Source of the DNA: VXNJ01 sp009840625
Lineage (GTDB): Bacteria; Chloroflexota; UBA11872; VXNJ01
Reading direction: 5' to 3'
Assembly: GCA_965207915.1 (NCBI GenBank)
Contig: OZ242304.1
Span: 124,001-188,000 of the forward strand
DNA length: 64,000 nucleotides
Shown: positions 17,711 to 26,553 of the stretch, one piece after another
Numbering within the stretch: position 1 is the first letter of the stretch
How the letters are laid out: each line of letters opens with the position of its first letter
Translations under genes and position numbers: made by a program
Notes under the pieces: model-generated
The model's input: only the letters and a program-made list of their open reading frames with translations
Told to the model about the DNA's origin: nothing
The model's database searches: none

Positions 17711-19180
17711 CTACTGGTACATGATCAGATCCGGCCGCCGGTCTATGGCCTGGACCTGCTCGGGAGTCATCGGCGGCGTGTCCTGGTCGAAAAAGATCTT
17801 GAAGGCCGGTCGCTCCGACGGTGCGGTCAGGGCGTACCAGCCGTAATGCCGCAGCTTGATGCCGATCCCGCCGAACCCGTCCATGTCGATCGATAGTTCG
17901 ACGTCGTCGACGCTCTCGATGGCGGCGCGGTCCTCGATCATGTGCGCGGTGAACTGGTGCACCATCAGGATCTTGGGCGGTATGCCCTCCTGGCGCGACA
18001 GGTCGGCCAGATAGTGCTGGACCGCGTTGATCTGGTCCGCATTGATGCCTCCGATGGCCAGCCCGGGCCGCAGTCCGGAGGTCTCGGTGGCAAATTCAGG
18101 GTCGAGGGCCATGTGCACGAACGGCTCGCGCAGGAACTCCTCCAGCAGCTGGACCTCCCGCAAGGGATCGCTCCAGCCGATCTGGACATCCAGGAACAGC
18201 AGCATCCCGCGTTCGCGGGCCGCTTCCACATAGGGGGCGATACCGGCCCGAGGCAGCCGGTAAAGCCAGGTTCCGTCGGCAGTCGGATTGGCCTGGGCCA
18301 CGCCGGTGATCAGGTGGTAGGCCGGGATCACCGCGCGCGGTCCATTCAGGGCGTCGTAGCGCGCCGCCCAGACCGCGATTTCGTCCGCCACCTCGGCCGG
18401 CGATCCGTGTCCCAGCACGCCCATCACCGGCACATTCGGGTGCCCGTAGAACGAAACCACCTGGGCATCCTCGAACACCGAACGCCGCGTCGGCGGCCGG
18501 GGGAACGTCCAGGCCCGGTCCCGATCTGACACGAGCAGGTAGCTCCGGCCCGGCACCAGGTGCGAAAGACCGCTCAGCACCCGTGGCACGTCATCGCCCC
18601 AGCCCAGGATCAACGGTGAACTGCCCGGCACCAGCGACCAGACGGTGAGCCCGGGGACCGTACCCCCGCCGTTGCGCTCCCAGTTCAGCCAGCCGAGCGC
18701 CCTACCGGCGAACGCATCGCCGATTGCGGTCCGCGGGCCGGTCCATTTCACCCACGTCGACCCCCGGCGGAGCAGGACGTCGCACTGCGGGAGGGCTCCG
18801 AGTCCGTTGATCGGGACAGCGGCGGACCAGTTCAGGTCGGAGGAATATGCCAGCACCCGGGCCGATTGGCCGTGGCAGAGATACGCGCGCTTGTAGTCGA
18901 TTCGGACCGGTGAGGGTCCGGCGACCCAGTGCTCCGAAAAACCGCCGCCGGGAGCGCGCAACTTCACCCGCGCGGGTCGGTCGCAATCGATCGTTATCGC
19001 CAGCGGGGTGCTGAGCGGCGAGCCGGCCACCAGATCGACACCGCCCGGTCCGTTGACTGCCGCGGCGGTGACCTGGCACGGCCCGGAAGCGGCCGCCGGA
19101 GTTGCTCCGGCGAGCGTAAAGGCGAATACGCCAAGCAGCGCCAGCAACGGTAGGGCTCTCAACGGAGGCAGTCGCCGCAT
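17711..19180 (-). CDS. Secreted protein of unknown function, TIM-barrel-like C-terminal half
   Basis: 489 residues. A classical signal peptide is visible (RRLPPLRALPLLALLGVFAFTLAGATPAAA, cleavage likely after ATPAAA-S). Residues about 35-240 are beta-rich with paired Cys (GPCQV, ITIDCD, LPQCDVLL). From about 250 the sequence alternates strands and helices with acidic strand ends (VMGVLGHGS, VIPAYHLITG, MLLFLDVQIGW, VHMALDPEF, KILMVHQF, ELSIDMDGF, YGWYAL), a pattern like a TIM-barrel glycosidase or lipase-like hydrolase. I recognise no named family or definite catalytic pair. It is divergent from the racemase-family gene and upstream of the GMC oxidoreductase. An extracellular enzyme role is inference. 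Confidence 0.75.
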   Translation of the reverse strand: MRRLPPLRALPLLALLGVFAFTLAGATPAAASGPCQVTAAAVNGPGGVDLVAGSPLSTPLAITIDCDRPARVKLRAPGGGFSEHWVAGPSPVRIDYKRAYLCHGQSARVLAYSSDLNWSAAVPINGLGALPQCDVLLRRGSTWVKWTGPRTAIGDAFAGRALGWLNWERNGGGTVPGLTVWSLVPGSSPLILGWGDDVPRVLSGLSHLVPGRSYLLVSDRDRAWTFPRPPTRRSVFEDAQVVSFYGHPNVPVMGVLGHGSPAEVADEIAVWAARYDALNGPRAVIPAYHLITGVAQANPTADGTWLYRLPRAGIAPYVEAARERGMLLFLDVQIGWSDPLREVQLLEEFLREPFVHMALDPEFATETSGLRPGLAIGGINADQINAVQHYLADLSRQEGIPPKILMVHQFTAHMIEDRAAIESVDDVELSIDMDGFGGIGIKLRHYGWYALTAPSERPAFKIFFDQDTPPMTPEQVQAIDRRPDLIMYQ

Positions 19181-19409
19181 GCCAAGTCGATTCCAAGCGC
19201 TCGAGTGTTCCTCATTTTCGCCGATCGTATCAAGGGCCGCCGCGGGATTTGCCGGGCGGCAACCACATCGTGTGGGCGGATGGCCGGCCCGCGCCGCAGA
19301 TTACTACCGGCTGGGTCCGGCAATGATCGGCCGGCATCGCCTAAATTGAAGCTATCGCGATGGCCGACGGTGGGGCGGCCTCCGTCGCCGAGGGATCCGG
19401 GGGCAATTA

Positions 19410-20528
19410 GTGAAGATCACCAAGGTTGAGACGCTTTACCTGCGTCTTCCGGCGGTAAATCCGCGGACCGACAGCGGTCAGGACGCCCTGATCGTTCGGG
19501 TCGAGACCGACACCGGAATACACGGGATCGGCGAGGTTGATTCGGCGCCGATGGCGGTCAAGGGACTGATCGAGGGACCCTATTCCCATCCGCTGATCTG
19601 CGGCCTCGGGGAATTGCTTGTCGGCGAGGATCCGCTGCGGACCGAATTCCTCTGGCAGAAGATGTACCGCCAGAACATCTATGCCGCGCGCCGCGGGGTC
19701 GGCATCCACGCCATGAGCGGAATCGACATCGCCCTCTGGGACATCAAGGGCAAGGCGCTGGGGCTGCCGGTCTGGAAGCTGCTGGGCGGGGGATTTCACG
19801 ACCGAATCCGCGCCTACGCGAGTGCTCTTTTCGGATTGACCCCGGCCGAGACGCGGAGCCGCGCCGAGCGGTTCCGCGACCGCGGTTTCGACGCCGTCAA
19901 GTTCGGCTGGGAGCCGATGGGGCAGAGCCGGGAAACCGACATCGCGCTGGTGCGCGAGGCCCGCGCCGGTCTGGGTGACGACGCCGACCTGATGATCGAC
20001 GCCGGCATGGTCTGGGACGCCAAGACCGCCATTCAGAGGGCTCGCCGGTTTGCCGATTACGACATCTACTGGCTGGAGGAGCCCCTGCACCCGGACGATT
20101 ACGAAGGGTACGCGCGGCTTAGCGCGGCCACCGACCTGCCGATCGCGGCCGGCGAAGAAGAGAGTGAGCGCCGTTCGTTTATCGAACTGATGGACAAGGG
20201 CAAGATCGACATCGTGCAGATCGATCTGACCCGCTGCGGCGGTTTCACCGAAGCCGTAAAGATCGCCAGCCTGGCCGCCGATCGCGGGCTGCGTTGCGTC
20301 AATCACGGATTCACCACCTACATCAACGTCGCCGCCGCGTTGCACTTTCTCAATTCGATCCCCAATTCGTTCATAACTGAATTCGTCGTCGAAGAGGGTA
20401 CGACCCTGCGCGATCAAATCACCCGCCAGCGCCTGAGCGCGGTCGACGGGATGCTGGCGGTGCCCCAGGAACCCGGACTGGGGATCGACCTCGACCCCGA
20501 CGGCGTCGAAAAGTTCCGCGTCGCCTGA
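19410..20528 (+). CDS. Mandelate racemase / muconate lactonizing family protein (enolase superfamily)
   Basis: Mg-dependent acid-sugar dehydratase or racemase candidate, 372 residues. The N-terminal capping domain is residues 1-120. In the barrel, metal ligands Asp197 (LMIDAG), Glu223 (WLEEPL) and Glu249 (AAGEE) are clear. The Asp272 (QIDLTRCGG) and His299 (CVNHGF) dyad and Lys164 (AVKFGW) match the mandelate racemase subgroup. GTG/ATG choice: the frame starts at the GTG at 19410, five bases after GGGGG. Most members of this subgroup dehydrate sugar acids, but no sugar kinase or aldolase lies adjacent. It converges on an esterase gene with a 19-bp gap. Confidence 0.92.
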   Translation: MKITKVETLYLRLPAVNPRTDSGQDALIVRVETDTGIHGIGEVDSAPMAVKGLIEGPYSHPLICGLGELLVGEDPLRTEFLWQKMYRQNIYAARRGVGIHAMSGIDIALWDIKGKALGLPVWKLLGGGFHDRIRAYASALFGLTPAETRSRAERFRDRGFDAVKFGWEPMGQSRETDIALVREARAGLGDDADLMIDAGMVWDAKTAIQRARRFADYDIYWLEEPLHPDDYEGYARLSAATDLPIAAGEEESERRSFIELMDKGKIDIVQIDLTRCGGFTEAVKIASLAADRGLRCVNHGFTTYINVAAALHFLNSIPNSFITEFVVEEGTTLRDQITRQRLSAVDGMLAVPQEPGLGIDLDPDGVEKFRVA

Positions 20529-20547
20529 AGGGCGCGGATTCGGCGCG

Positions 20548-21519
20548 CTAGACCCCGAGCGCCCGGCCCAGGGCCGCCAGCTCGTCGGCGATCCAGCGCC
20601 GTGAGAGGGCGGCGTCCGGAATGCTTATCGCCGAGCCGTGGTACGCGCCCGGGTAGACGTGCAGCTCGACCGGGACGCCGGCGTGCGACATCGCCCGGGC
20701 GTAGGCGACATCTTCGTCTAGCAGCCCGTCGAGATCGCCGACGTTTACGTAGGCCGGCGGCAGCCCGGCCAGTTCGGTGGCCCGCGCCGGGGCGGCGTAT
20801 GGAGAGATCTCGGCGCCGCCGGCGTTGCCCTCCAGGTAGGCATTCCAGGCGGCCAGGTTCGAGTCTCGGTCCCAGGTTCGCGGGTCGAGGACAGCGTGGC
20901 TGCTGCGGGTTTCGGCGCGGTCGTCGAGCATCGGCGCGTTCAGCAACTGCAGACAGGGGAGAAATTCGCCGCGGTCGCGGGCCAGGAGGGAAAGCGCTGC
21001 CGAAAGCAGGCCGCCGGCGCTGATGCCGGCCACCGCTATGCGATCGCGGTCGACATCGAACTCGGAGCCGGTCAGGGCCAGCCACTTGAATCCCGCGTAG
21101 CAGTCCTCCAGCGGGATCGGAAACGGGTGCTCGGGGGCGCGGCGGTACTCGACCGAAGAAACCAGCACGTTGAGAGCGGCCGCCATGTTGGCGCAATATG
21201 GATCGTTCATGTCGGCCTGGCCCAGGACCGTTCCGCCGCCGTGGATCCAGTAGACCGCCGCCGCCCGTTCGGGCAGGTCGTGCGGGCGGTAGGCGCGAAG
21301 CTCGACGTCGGGCCCGTTGGACGGACCGGGGACAAATCGGGTGGAGACGTCCACGGCGGCCGGCATCGGCGCGGCCGGCAATTTCGCCCGCTGGGCCGCC
21401 GTCCAGTCGCGCAGCGCCGGGATGTCGGACCAGTCGCGCGCGGTCAACGGCAGCGAATCGAATACGCGCCGGTGCTCCTCGTCGAGACGCGAGCTTATGT
21501 CGATGACGTCTATATCCAC
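20548..21519 (-). CDS. Alpha/beta hydrolase fold-3 esterase, tandem copy A
   Basis: HSL-family esterase, 323 residues. HGGG is at 93-96 and nucleophile Ser167 sits in GISAGG. The Asp in NVGDLDGLLDED and the His in YPGAYHGS complete the triad. GTG 21519 has AGGAGG upstream at a normal distance. It shares its whole length, including the unusual N-terminal DIDVIDISSRLDEEHR, with the next gene upstream, so the pair arose by tandem duplication. The two are 19 bp apart or less with read-through transcription likely. The substrate is unknown. Confidence 0.9.
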   Translation of the reverse strand: MDIDVIDISSRLDEEHRRVFDSLPLTARDWSDIPALRDWTAAQRAKLPAAPMPAAVDVSTRFVPGPSNGPDVELRAYRPHDLPERAAAVYWIHGGGTVLGQADMNDPYCANMAAALNVLVSSVEYRRAPEHPFPIPLEDCYAGFKWLALTGSEFDVDRDRIAVAGISAGGLLSAALSLLARDRGEFLPCLQLLNAPMLDDRAETRSSHAVLDPRTWDRDSNLAAWNAYLEGNAGGAEISPYAAPARATELAGLPPAYVNVGDLDGLLDEDVAYARAMSHAGVPVELHVYPGAYHGSAISIPDAALSRRWIADELAALGRALGV

Positions 21520-21538
21520 CTTCGCTGCCTCCTGGTTG

Positions 21539-22528
21539 TCAGCTGGTAGTCTTCGGTTCGCCCAGCTGCAAGGCGCGCTCCAGCGCGGCTAGTTCGTCGG
21601 TAATCCAACGGCGCGAAAGCTGGGCGGCAGGGACCGCGCCGGGTGATCCGTGATAGGCCCCGGGGTAGACGTGCAACTCCACCGGCACGCCGGCCGCGCC
21701 CAGTGCCTGGGCGTAGGCTACGTCCTCGTCCAGGAAAAGGTCCAGGTCGCCGACGTTGATGTAGGCCGGCGGCAGGCCGGCGAGGTCCGTTGCGCGGGCC
21801 GGTGCGGCGTGCGCGGGAACGTTCGCGGTTCCGGCCTCGCCTTCCAGATAGGCGTCCCAGGCGGCAAGGCTCGAGGCCCGGTCCCACACCCGCGGATCGG
21901 TGACCGCGTTCGCGCTGCGGGTTGAGTTGCGATCGTCGAGCATCGGGTAGACCAGCAATTGGAAGCAGGGCCTCAGCCGGCCGCGGTCGCGCGCCAGGAG
22001 CGCCAAGGCGGCCGCCAGCAGACCCCCGGCGCTGCCGCCGCCGACGGCGATGCGTGCGTTGTCCAGGCCCAGCTCGACAACGTTGGCAAACACCCACGCG
22101 AGTCCCGCGTAGCAGTCCTCCAGACCGGCCGGGTAAGGATGTTCCGGTGCCAGTCGGTATTCGATTGAGGTGACCAGGATGCCCAGCTGATCGGCGATGT
22201 TGGCGCAGTAATGGTCGTTCATCTCCAGATCGCCGATCACCGTTCCGCCGCCGTGGATCCAGTAGAGCGCCGCCGATTGCATTCCCGTCCGGGGGACATA
22301 GAGGCGCAGGCGCGGATCCGGCGCTCCGGCGGGACCCGGTACGCGGCGATCGGATATCTCGACCGACGGCGGCAAGGGAGGTTGCGGCAGCGCATTGCGG
22401 TCGGCTACGAATTTGGCGCGCACCGCCGGGATGTCGGTCCAGTCGCGCGGTTCGCGCGGCAGCGCATCGAGCACGGCGCGGTGCTCCGCGTCGAGGCGGG
22501 CGCTGATATCGATCGGCTTAACGTCCAT
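21539..22528 (-). CDS. Alpha/beta hydrolase fold-3 esterase, tandem copy B
   Basis: Paralogue of the downstream esterase, 329 residues. HGGG is at 92-95 and Ser166 sits in GGGSAGG. GDLDLFLDED and YPGAYHGS supply Asp and His. ATG 22528 (MDVKPIDIS) aligns exactly with copy A and has GAGGG upstream, so the longer open frame to 22582 is probably untranslated. Divergence between copies is concentrated in the 40-60 region and around the substrate-facing loops, suggesting different specificities. It follows a gamma-glutamyltransferase gene on the same strand by about 70 bp. Confidence 0.9.
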   Translation of the reverse strand: MDVKPIDISARLDAEHRAVLDALPREPRDWTDIPAVRAKFVADRNALPQPPLPPSVEISDRRVPGPAGAPDPRLRLYVPRTGMQSAALYWIHGGGTVIGDLEMNDHYCANIADQLGILVTSIEYRLAPEHPYPAGLEDCYAGLAWVFANVVELGLDNARIAVGGGSAGGLLAAALALLARDRGRLRPCFQLLVYPMLDDRNSTRSANAVTDPRVWDRASSLAAWDAYLEGEAGTANVPAHAAPARATDLAGLPPAYINVGDLDLFLDEDVAYAQALGAAGVPVELHVYPGAYHGSPGAVPAAQLSRRWITDELAALERALQLGEPKTTS

Positions 22529-22597
22529 CCCGATACCCTCGCGGCTAGGCTCTGCCCGGCAGTTTATGCCGGTGGCGCGCAATGGCCATTGGTCCCC

Positions 22598-24310
22598 TCA
22601 CCGGCCCATCGCGTAGCCGTCGAAGCGCGGATCGGCGGCGCCCATCAGCGCCCCCGAGGCCTGGTCGATCTCGATCATCATCTCGCGTCCGGTTACCCCG
22701 GCCCAGGACTCCAGCACCCTGACCCGGTGGCCGAGCGACGACAGGCCCCGGACCGTGTCCTCAGGGAAGCGGGCCTCGATCAGGAGTTCGTCGTCGCATT
22801 CATGCGGAATCGCCGATTCCAGCGGGCTCTGATTGTCCTTCCAGCGTGGCGCTTCCACCGCCTCGGCCACGCTCATGCCGAAATCGAGCACATGGCTGAT
22901 CACCTGCAAATTGGCCTGCACCTGGGTATCGGCACCCGGGGTCCCCAGCACCAGACGCAGGCGCTTCGCGCCGTCATCGGACGGCGCGAACACCATCACC
23001 GGGTTCATGGTGTGACGGACGCGCTTGCCCGGCGCCAGGCAGTCGACGTGGTCGGGGTCCAGGTGCCAGTACGTCATTCGGTTGTTGAGCAGGATTCCGG
23101 TGTCGCCGGCGATGAGGCTCGACCCCCAGGCGCTCTGCAGGCTCTGCAGCTGGGAAACCGCATTTCCTTCCGAATCGACCACCACGAAACAGGTCGTGTC
23201 CTCGCCGTCGGGCATCCCGCCGGCGAGCCTGGGGCGCCGCCGGGTGATTCCGGCGTCCTGGTACGCCCATGGGTCGCCTGGCGCAACTTCGCCCGCGGCC
23301 GCCTGCCGGTCTATCAAGCCGGCCCGAAAACGTGCGTATTCGCGGGAAATCAGGCCTTCGATCGGGACCTCGACGTAGTCCGGATCGGCCAGGAACGCCT
23401 CGCGGTCCACGAACGCAAGCTTCTTGGCCTCCACCATGAGGTGGATCGATTCGGCTGAGTCCCAGCGATGGGGCTCGAGATCGAACTGGTCCAGCATCGC
23501 CAGTTCCTGCAGGAGGACGTGGCCGCTGGAATTCGGCGGCGCCTCGCAGACGCGGTGGCCGCGGTAACTGGTCCAGATTGGGTCCTGCCAGCGCGCGCTG
23601 CAGGCGGCCAGGTCGCGCATCGTCAGCAGTCCGCCCTGTTCCTGGATGAAGCTCACCATCCGTTCGCCGACGGAGCCTTCATAGAAAACAGCGCGCCCGT
23701 CTTCGGCGATGGCTGCCAGGGTTTTTGCCAGGTCGCTCTGGCGCAGGATCTGGCCGGGACGCAGCGGTTCGCCGGCGTCGGCGAAGACCGCCCGCGAAGT
23801 CGGGAATTGGCACAGCAGTGGGTCGGCGGCGATCTCGCCGGCCAGATAGTGACTGACCGGAAACCCTTCGGCGGCCAGCTCGATCGCCGGCGCCAGCACC
23901 GCGCCGAGCGAAAGTCGGCCGATCGCTTCATGCGCATCCAGCCAGCCGTGGAGCAGGGCCGGGACCGAGACCGAGAGCGCTCCTTTCTGCGGTATTCCGT
24001 CGCGGGCGTAGCGTTCGCGGGTGGCCGCCTGTCCGGCCGGACCGGTCGCGTTCACCACCCGCACCCGCCCCTCGGCCTTCGAATAAACCATGATGAAACC
24101 GTCGCCGCCGATGCCCGACATCATCGGCTCAACCACGTTTAAGGAAGCCGCCACTGCAATCGCCGCGTCGACCGCATTGCCCCCCTGTCGCAGGATCCTG
24201 ACCCCCGCCTCGGCGGCGAGCGGGTGACCGGCACAGACCATGCCCCGGCGGCCCATCACCACCGGCCGGTGCGACTCGGACACTTGTCCGTGGGGGCTAT
24301 TGCGGGTCAA
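22598..24310 (-). CDS. ggt: Gamma-glutamyltransferase-family Ntn hydrolase
   Basis: 570 residues. GMVCAGHPLAAEAGVRILRQGGNAVDAA near the N-terminus and MSGIGGDGF are family hallmarks. DTTCFVVVDSEGN holds the Thr that becomes the N-terminal nucleophile after autocleavage, and GILLNNRM follows as in all members. No signal peptide is seen, so unlike periplasmic Ggt it is likely cytoplasmic, acting on gamma-glutamyl amides or peptides. The start is uncertain: TTG 24310, GTG 24283 and ATG 24256 are all in frame and only the first or second keep the pre-motif RPVVMGRRGM. The gene symbol denotes family, not proven glutathione activity. Confidence 0.88.
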   Translation of the reverse strand: MTRNSPHGQVSESHRPVVMGRRGMVCAGHPLAAEAGVRILRQGGNAVDAAIAVAASLNVVEPMMSGIGGDGFIMVYSKAEGRVRVVNATGPAGQAATRERYARDGIPQKGALSVSVPALLHGWLDAHEAIGRLSLGAVLAPAIELAAEGFPVSHYLAGEIAADPLLCQFPTSRAVFADAGEPLRPGQILRQSDLAKTLAAIAEDGRAVFYEGSVGERMVSFIQEQGGLLTMRDLAACSARWQDPIWTSYRGHRVCEAPPNSSGHVLLQELAMLDQFDLEPHRWDSAESIHLMVEAKKLAFVDREAFLADPDYVEVPIEGLISREYARFRAGLIDRQAAAGEVAPGDPWAYQDAGITRRRPRLAGGMPDGEDTTCFVVVDSEGNAVSQLQSLQSAWGSSLIAGDTGILLNNRMTYWHLDPDHVDCLAPGKRVRHTMNPVMVFAPSDDGAKRLRLVLGTPGADTQVQANLQVISHVLDFGMSVAEAVEAPRWKDNQSPLESAIPHECDDELLIEARFPEDTVRGLSSLGHRVRVLESWAGVTGREMMIEIDQASGALMGAADPRFDGYAMGR

Positions 24311-24371
24311 TTGCCCGGCCCAATTTCGCGGCCTCGATCGGTACTCGCGGCGCGATCACCGAGGTCGGCTT

Positions 24372-24836
24372 TCACTCCGACAACCCGTCCGCCGCCCGCA
24401 GCGGCGCGATTTCGATTTTTTCCATTCCGAGCAGGACCTCGGTGACGCGCTCGGGGTTCCTTCCCATCAGCTCCCCGAGGCAGTCCGGCACGACCTGCCA
24501 GGAAACCCCGAACCGGTCGCGCAGCCATCCGCACGGTTGGCCGGTTCCGCCGTTGGTCAGCTCCTTCCAATACCGGTCGATCTCGGCTTGCGATTCGCAG
24601 TTGATCACGAAGGAGATCGCCGGACTGAACCGGTACATCGGGCCGCCGTCCACGGCGGTAAATCGCCGTCCCGCGATCGCAAATTCAACCAGCGCTTGCC
24701 CGGAGGCTGGCCCGGACGATATAGGTGAAATGGAAATCAGGTCCGAATCCGGAAAAAGCGAGGTGTAAAAGCGGGCCGCCTCCACGGCATCGCCGTCGAA
24801 CCAGAGGCAGGTGTGGATTTTTGAATCCAGCTTCAA
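24372..24836 (-). CDS. PhnB/VOC-superfamily protein (3-demethylubiquinone methyltransferase-like fold)
   Basis: 154-residue soluble protein with LWFDGDAVEAARFYTSLFPDS near the start and DRFGVSWQVVP near the middle, both standard for the PhnB-like branch of the vicinal oxygen chelate fold. Members are often annotated by the misleading 3-demethylubiquinone name, and their reactions are mostly unknown. The start appears to be TTG 24836, with no strong ribosome site and no better alternative. It lies between ggt and a homocysteine methyltransferase-like gene on the same strand. Confidence 0.82.
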   Translation of the reverse strand: MKLDSKIHTCLWFDGDAVEAARFYTSLFPDSDLISISPISSGPASGQALVEFAIAGRRFTAVDGGPMYRFSPAISFVINCESQAEIDRYWKELTNGGTGQPCGWLRDRFGVSWQVVPDCLGELMGRNPERVTEVLLGMEKIEIAPLRAADGLSE

Positions 24837-24909
24837 CGATTCAACTCACGCGTCCACCGGGACCCGAGGCGGCCGGGAATCGAGCTTGGGCGATTCCAAC
24901 CGGGCGGGC

Positions 24910-25803
24910 CTAGTTCCGGCCAAGTCGGTCTGAAAACGCGGCGATATCGGCGGGCGTGATCCTGCAGCAACCGCCAACCACCGTGGCGCCGTGCCCGACC
25001 CAGCGAAGGCCGGCGGCGACGAACTGTTCGGTACCGAAATCGGCTCGATGGCGCAGCCGGGCATTCTCCCCGGCCCAGTCGTGCGGGACGTCGAATCGAT
25101 TGGGGTAGCCCCCGGTCGGCTTGTCGGTCAGGGAAGCCATCTCTACGATCGCCGATTCAATCGCGTCCGGATGCGTGCAGTTGAAGAGGAATCCGTCGGT
25201 ACCAATTTCGGCAAGGGCGGCCCAGGCCTCTCTCACGCTCTCGCCGCTGCGCAGCCCGAAACCGGGCCGTTCGTCCAATGTCCAAGCGACGAAGACCGGA
25301 AGCCCGCGATCCGCCGCGACCAACTGGGCGGCCGCAACGGCGGTGACGGATTCACGGATGCTGGACATCGTCTCACAAATGTACAAATCGACGAATGGCT
25401 CCATTGCGCGGGCGAGACTTTCGTAAATCGGCCCGGCCTCGGCGGCATCGGGAACCAATTCGGCCTGATAACTCAGCGACAGCGGGGGCAGGCCTCCGGC
25501 CACCTGCACTTCCGCGTCGGCTTCGTCGGCAGCTTTGCGGGCAAGCCGACCCGCTTCGGCGGCCAGCTCAGCATAGCGGTCGGCTATCCCCGCCTTAGCC
25601 AGCCAGCCGGGAACGCAGGCGTAGCTATTGGTGATGATCATCCCCGCCCCGGCAGCGATGAAATCGCGGTGCGCGGCAACTACTGCTTCCGGCGCGTCGA
25701 TCAACGCCTGCGCGGACCAGAGTCCGTCTTCGCTTTCGCTGATCGCGCCGCGCCGGACCAGTTCGGCTCCCATGCCGCCGTCCATGACGGTCACCCTAGA
25801 CAT
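24910..25803 (-). CDS. Homocysteine S-methyltransferase-family protein
   Basis: Zinc-dependent methyltransferase fold, 297 residues. VMDGGMGAELVRRG opens the barrel. FLFNCTHPDAI gives the first zinc Cys (near 205) and VGGCCRITPADI the Cys pair (near 280), a complete set. The family transfers methyl from S-methylmethionine or betaine-like donors to homocysteine; the donor here is unknown. ATG 25803 is the first start and fits the family N-terminus. It follows the Yip1-family gene on the same strand by about 55 bp. Confidence 0.9.
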   Translation of the reverse strand: MSRVTVMDGGMGAELVRRGAISESEDGLWSAQALIDAPEAVVAAHRDFIAAGAGMIITNSYACVPGWLAKAGIADRYAELAAEAGRLARKAADEADAEVQVAGGLPPLSLSYQAELVPDAAEAGPIYESLARAMEPFVDLYICETMSSIRESVTAVAAAQLVAADRGLPVFVAWTLDERPGFGLRSGESVREAWAALAEIGTDGFLFNCTHPDAIESAIVEMASLTDKPTGGYPNRFDVPHDWAGENARLRHRADFGTEQFVAAGLRWVGHGATVVGGCCRITPADIAAFSDRLGRN

Positions 25804-25857
25804 GCGCCCCGATTCCAGTCATCGCAATGGTTTCGTTCCCTATCGGCTGTATGTAGT

Positions 25858-26388
25858 TCAGATCCCGATCGCCATGAAGATGACCACGTTTATCACCAGC
25901 ACAGGGATGGCGCCGATGACTATTACGAAGAAGGCGCGCGCGGTCGAGTCAAAGTCAAGACACTGGCGCACCGCGACGACCATGCCGGCCAGCTGCCAGA
26001 AAAACGCGATCGCCGCAAACAATCCACCGATTCCGGGGACGAACAAAAGCAAGTTGAGCAGACCGGGAGTCTGGGCAAACCCGGTGCCACGGGCCAGTTG
26101 CCCCCAGTCCGCATGGGTCTGCCCGGTGCGCAGGATGTATCCACCCACGATCCAGGCGACCAGCGCCCAGACGGCCCACGTGACGATCGAACGCAGCACC
26201 CCGTAGACGAGGGCTTCGGTGGCGGTCGCATCGCCGGCCAGCAGCGCTCCGACACCGCCGGCGGCCGAAACCAGCACCACCACCAAAAGCGCCGGCAGGG
26301 TCGCGCCAGTATCGTTCTCGACGTCCTCGTAGGTCGCAACCCGGAGACTTGCGGCCCCAATCATCCGGGCCAGCAGCGTTTGAAACAT
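25858..26388 (-). CDS. Yip1-family integral membrane protein
   Basis: 176 residues with about five hydrophobic helices (LPALLVVVLVSAAGGVGALL, IVTWAVWALVAWIVGGYIL, LLNLLLFVPGIGGLFAAIAFFWQLAGMVVAV, FFVIVIGAIPVLVINVVIFMA). The pattern TGxAQTPG...IAxxWQLxxMVVAVRQ is typical of bacterial Yip1 proteins, whose function is unclear. ATG 26388 starts at the expected MFQTLLARMIGA with GGGA upstream; the frame is open to 26436. It is last before the methyltransferase gene. Confidence 0.8.
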   Translation of the reverse strand: MFQTLLARMIGAASLRVATYEDVENDTGATLPALLVVVLVSAAGGVGALLAGDATATEALVYGVLRSIVTWAVWALVAWIVGGYILRTGQTHADWGQLARGTGFAQTPGLLNLLLFVPGIGGLFAAIAFFWQLAGMVVAVRQCLDFDSTARAFFVIVIGAIPVLVINVVIFMAIGI

Positions 26389-26553
26389 ATTTTTCCCATC
26401 CGAGTGTGCCGGGCAGGCGCGTCCGACCCGTTCCAATGACCGCCTCCATTCTCACGTCGCGCGGGATCGGGGCCCGCGAGACCGGCTCTGATCCGCACGC
26501 ACTCCGGGCGGCACCGGTAATCTTCCAGCGCGGCTACCGGCCTCGCGCGCTCG

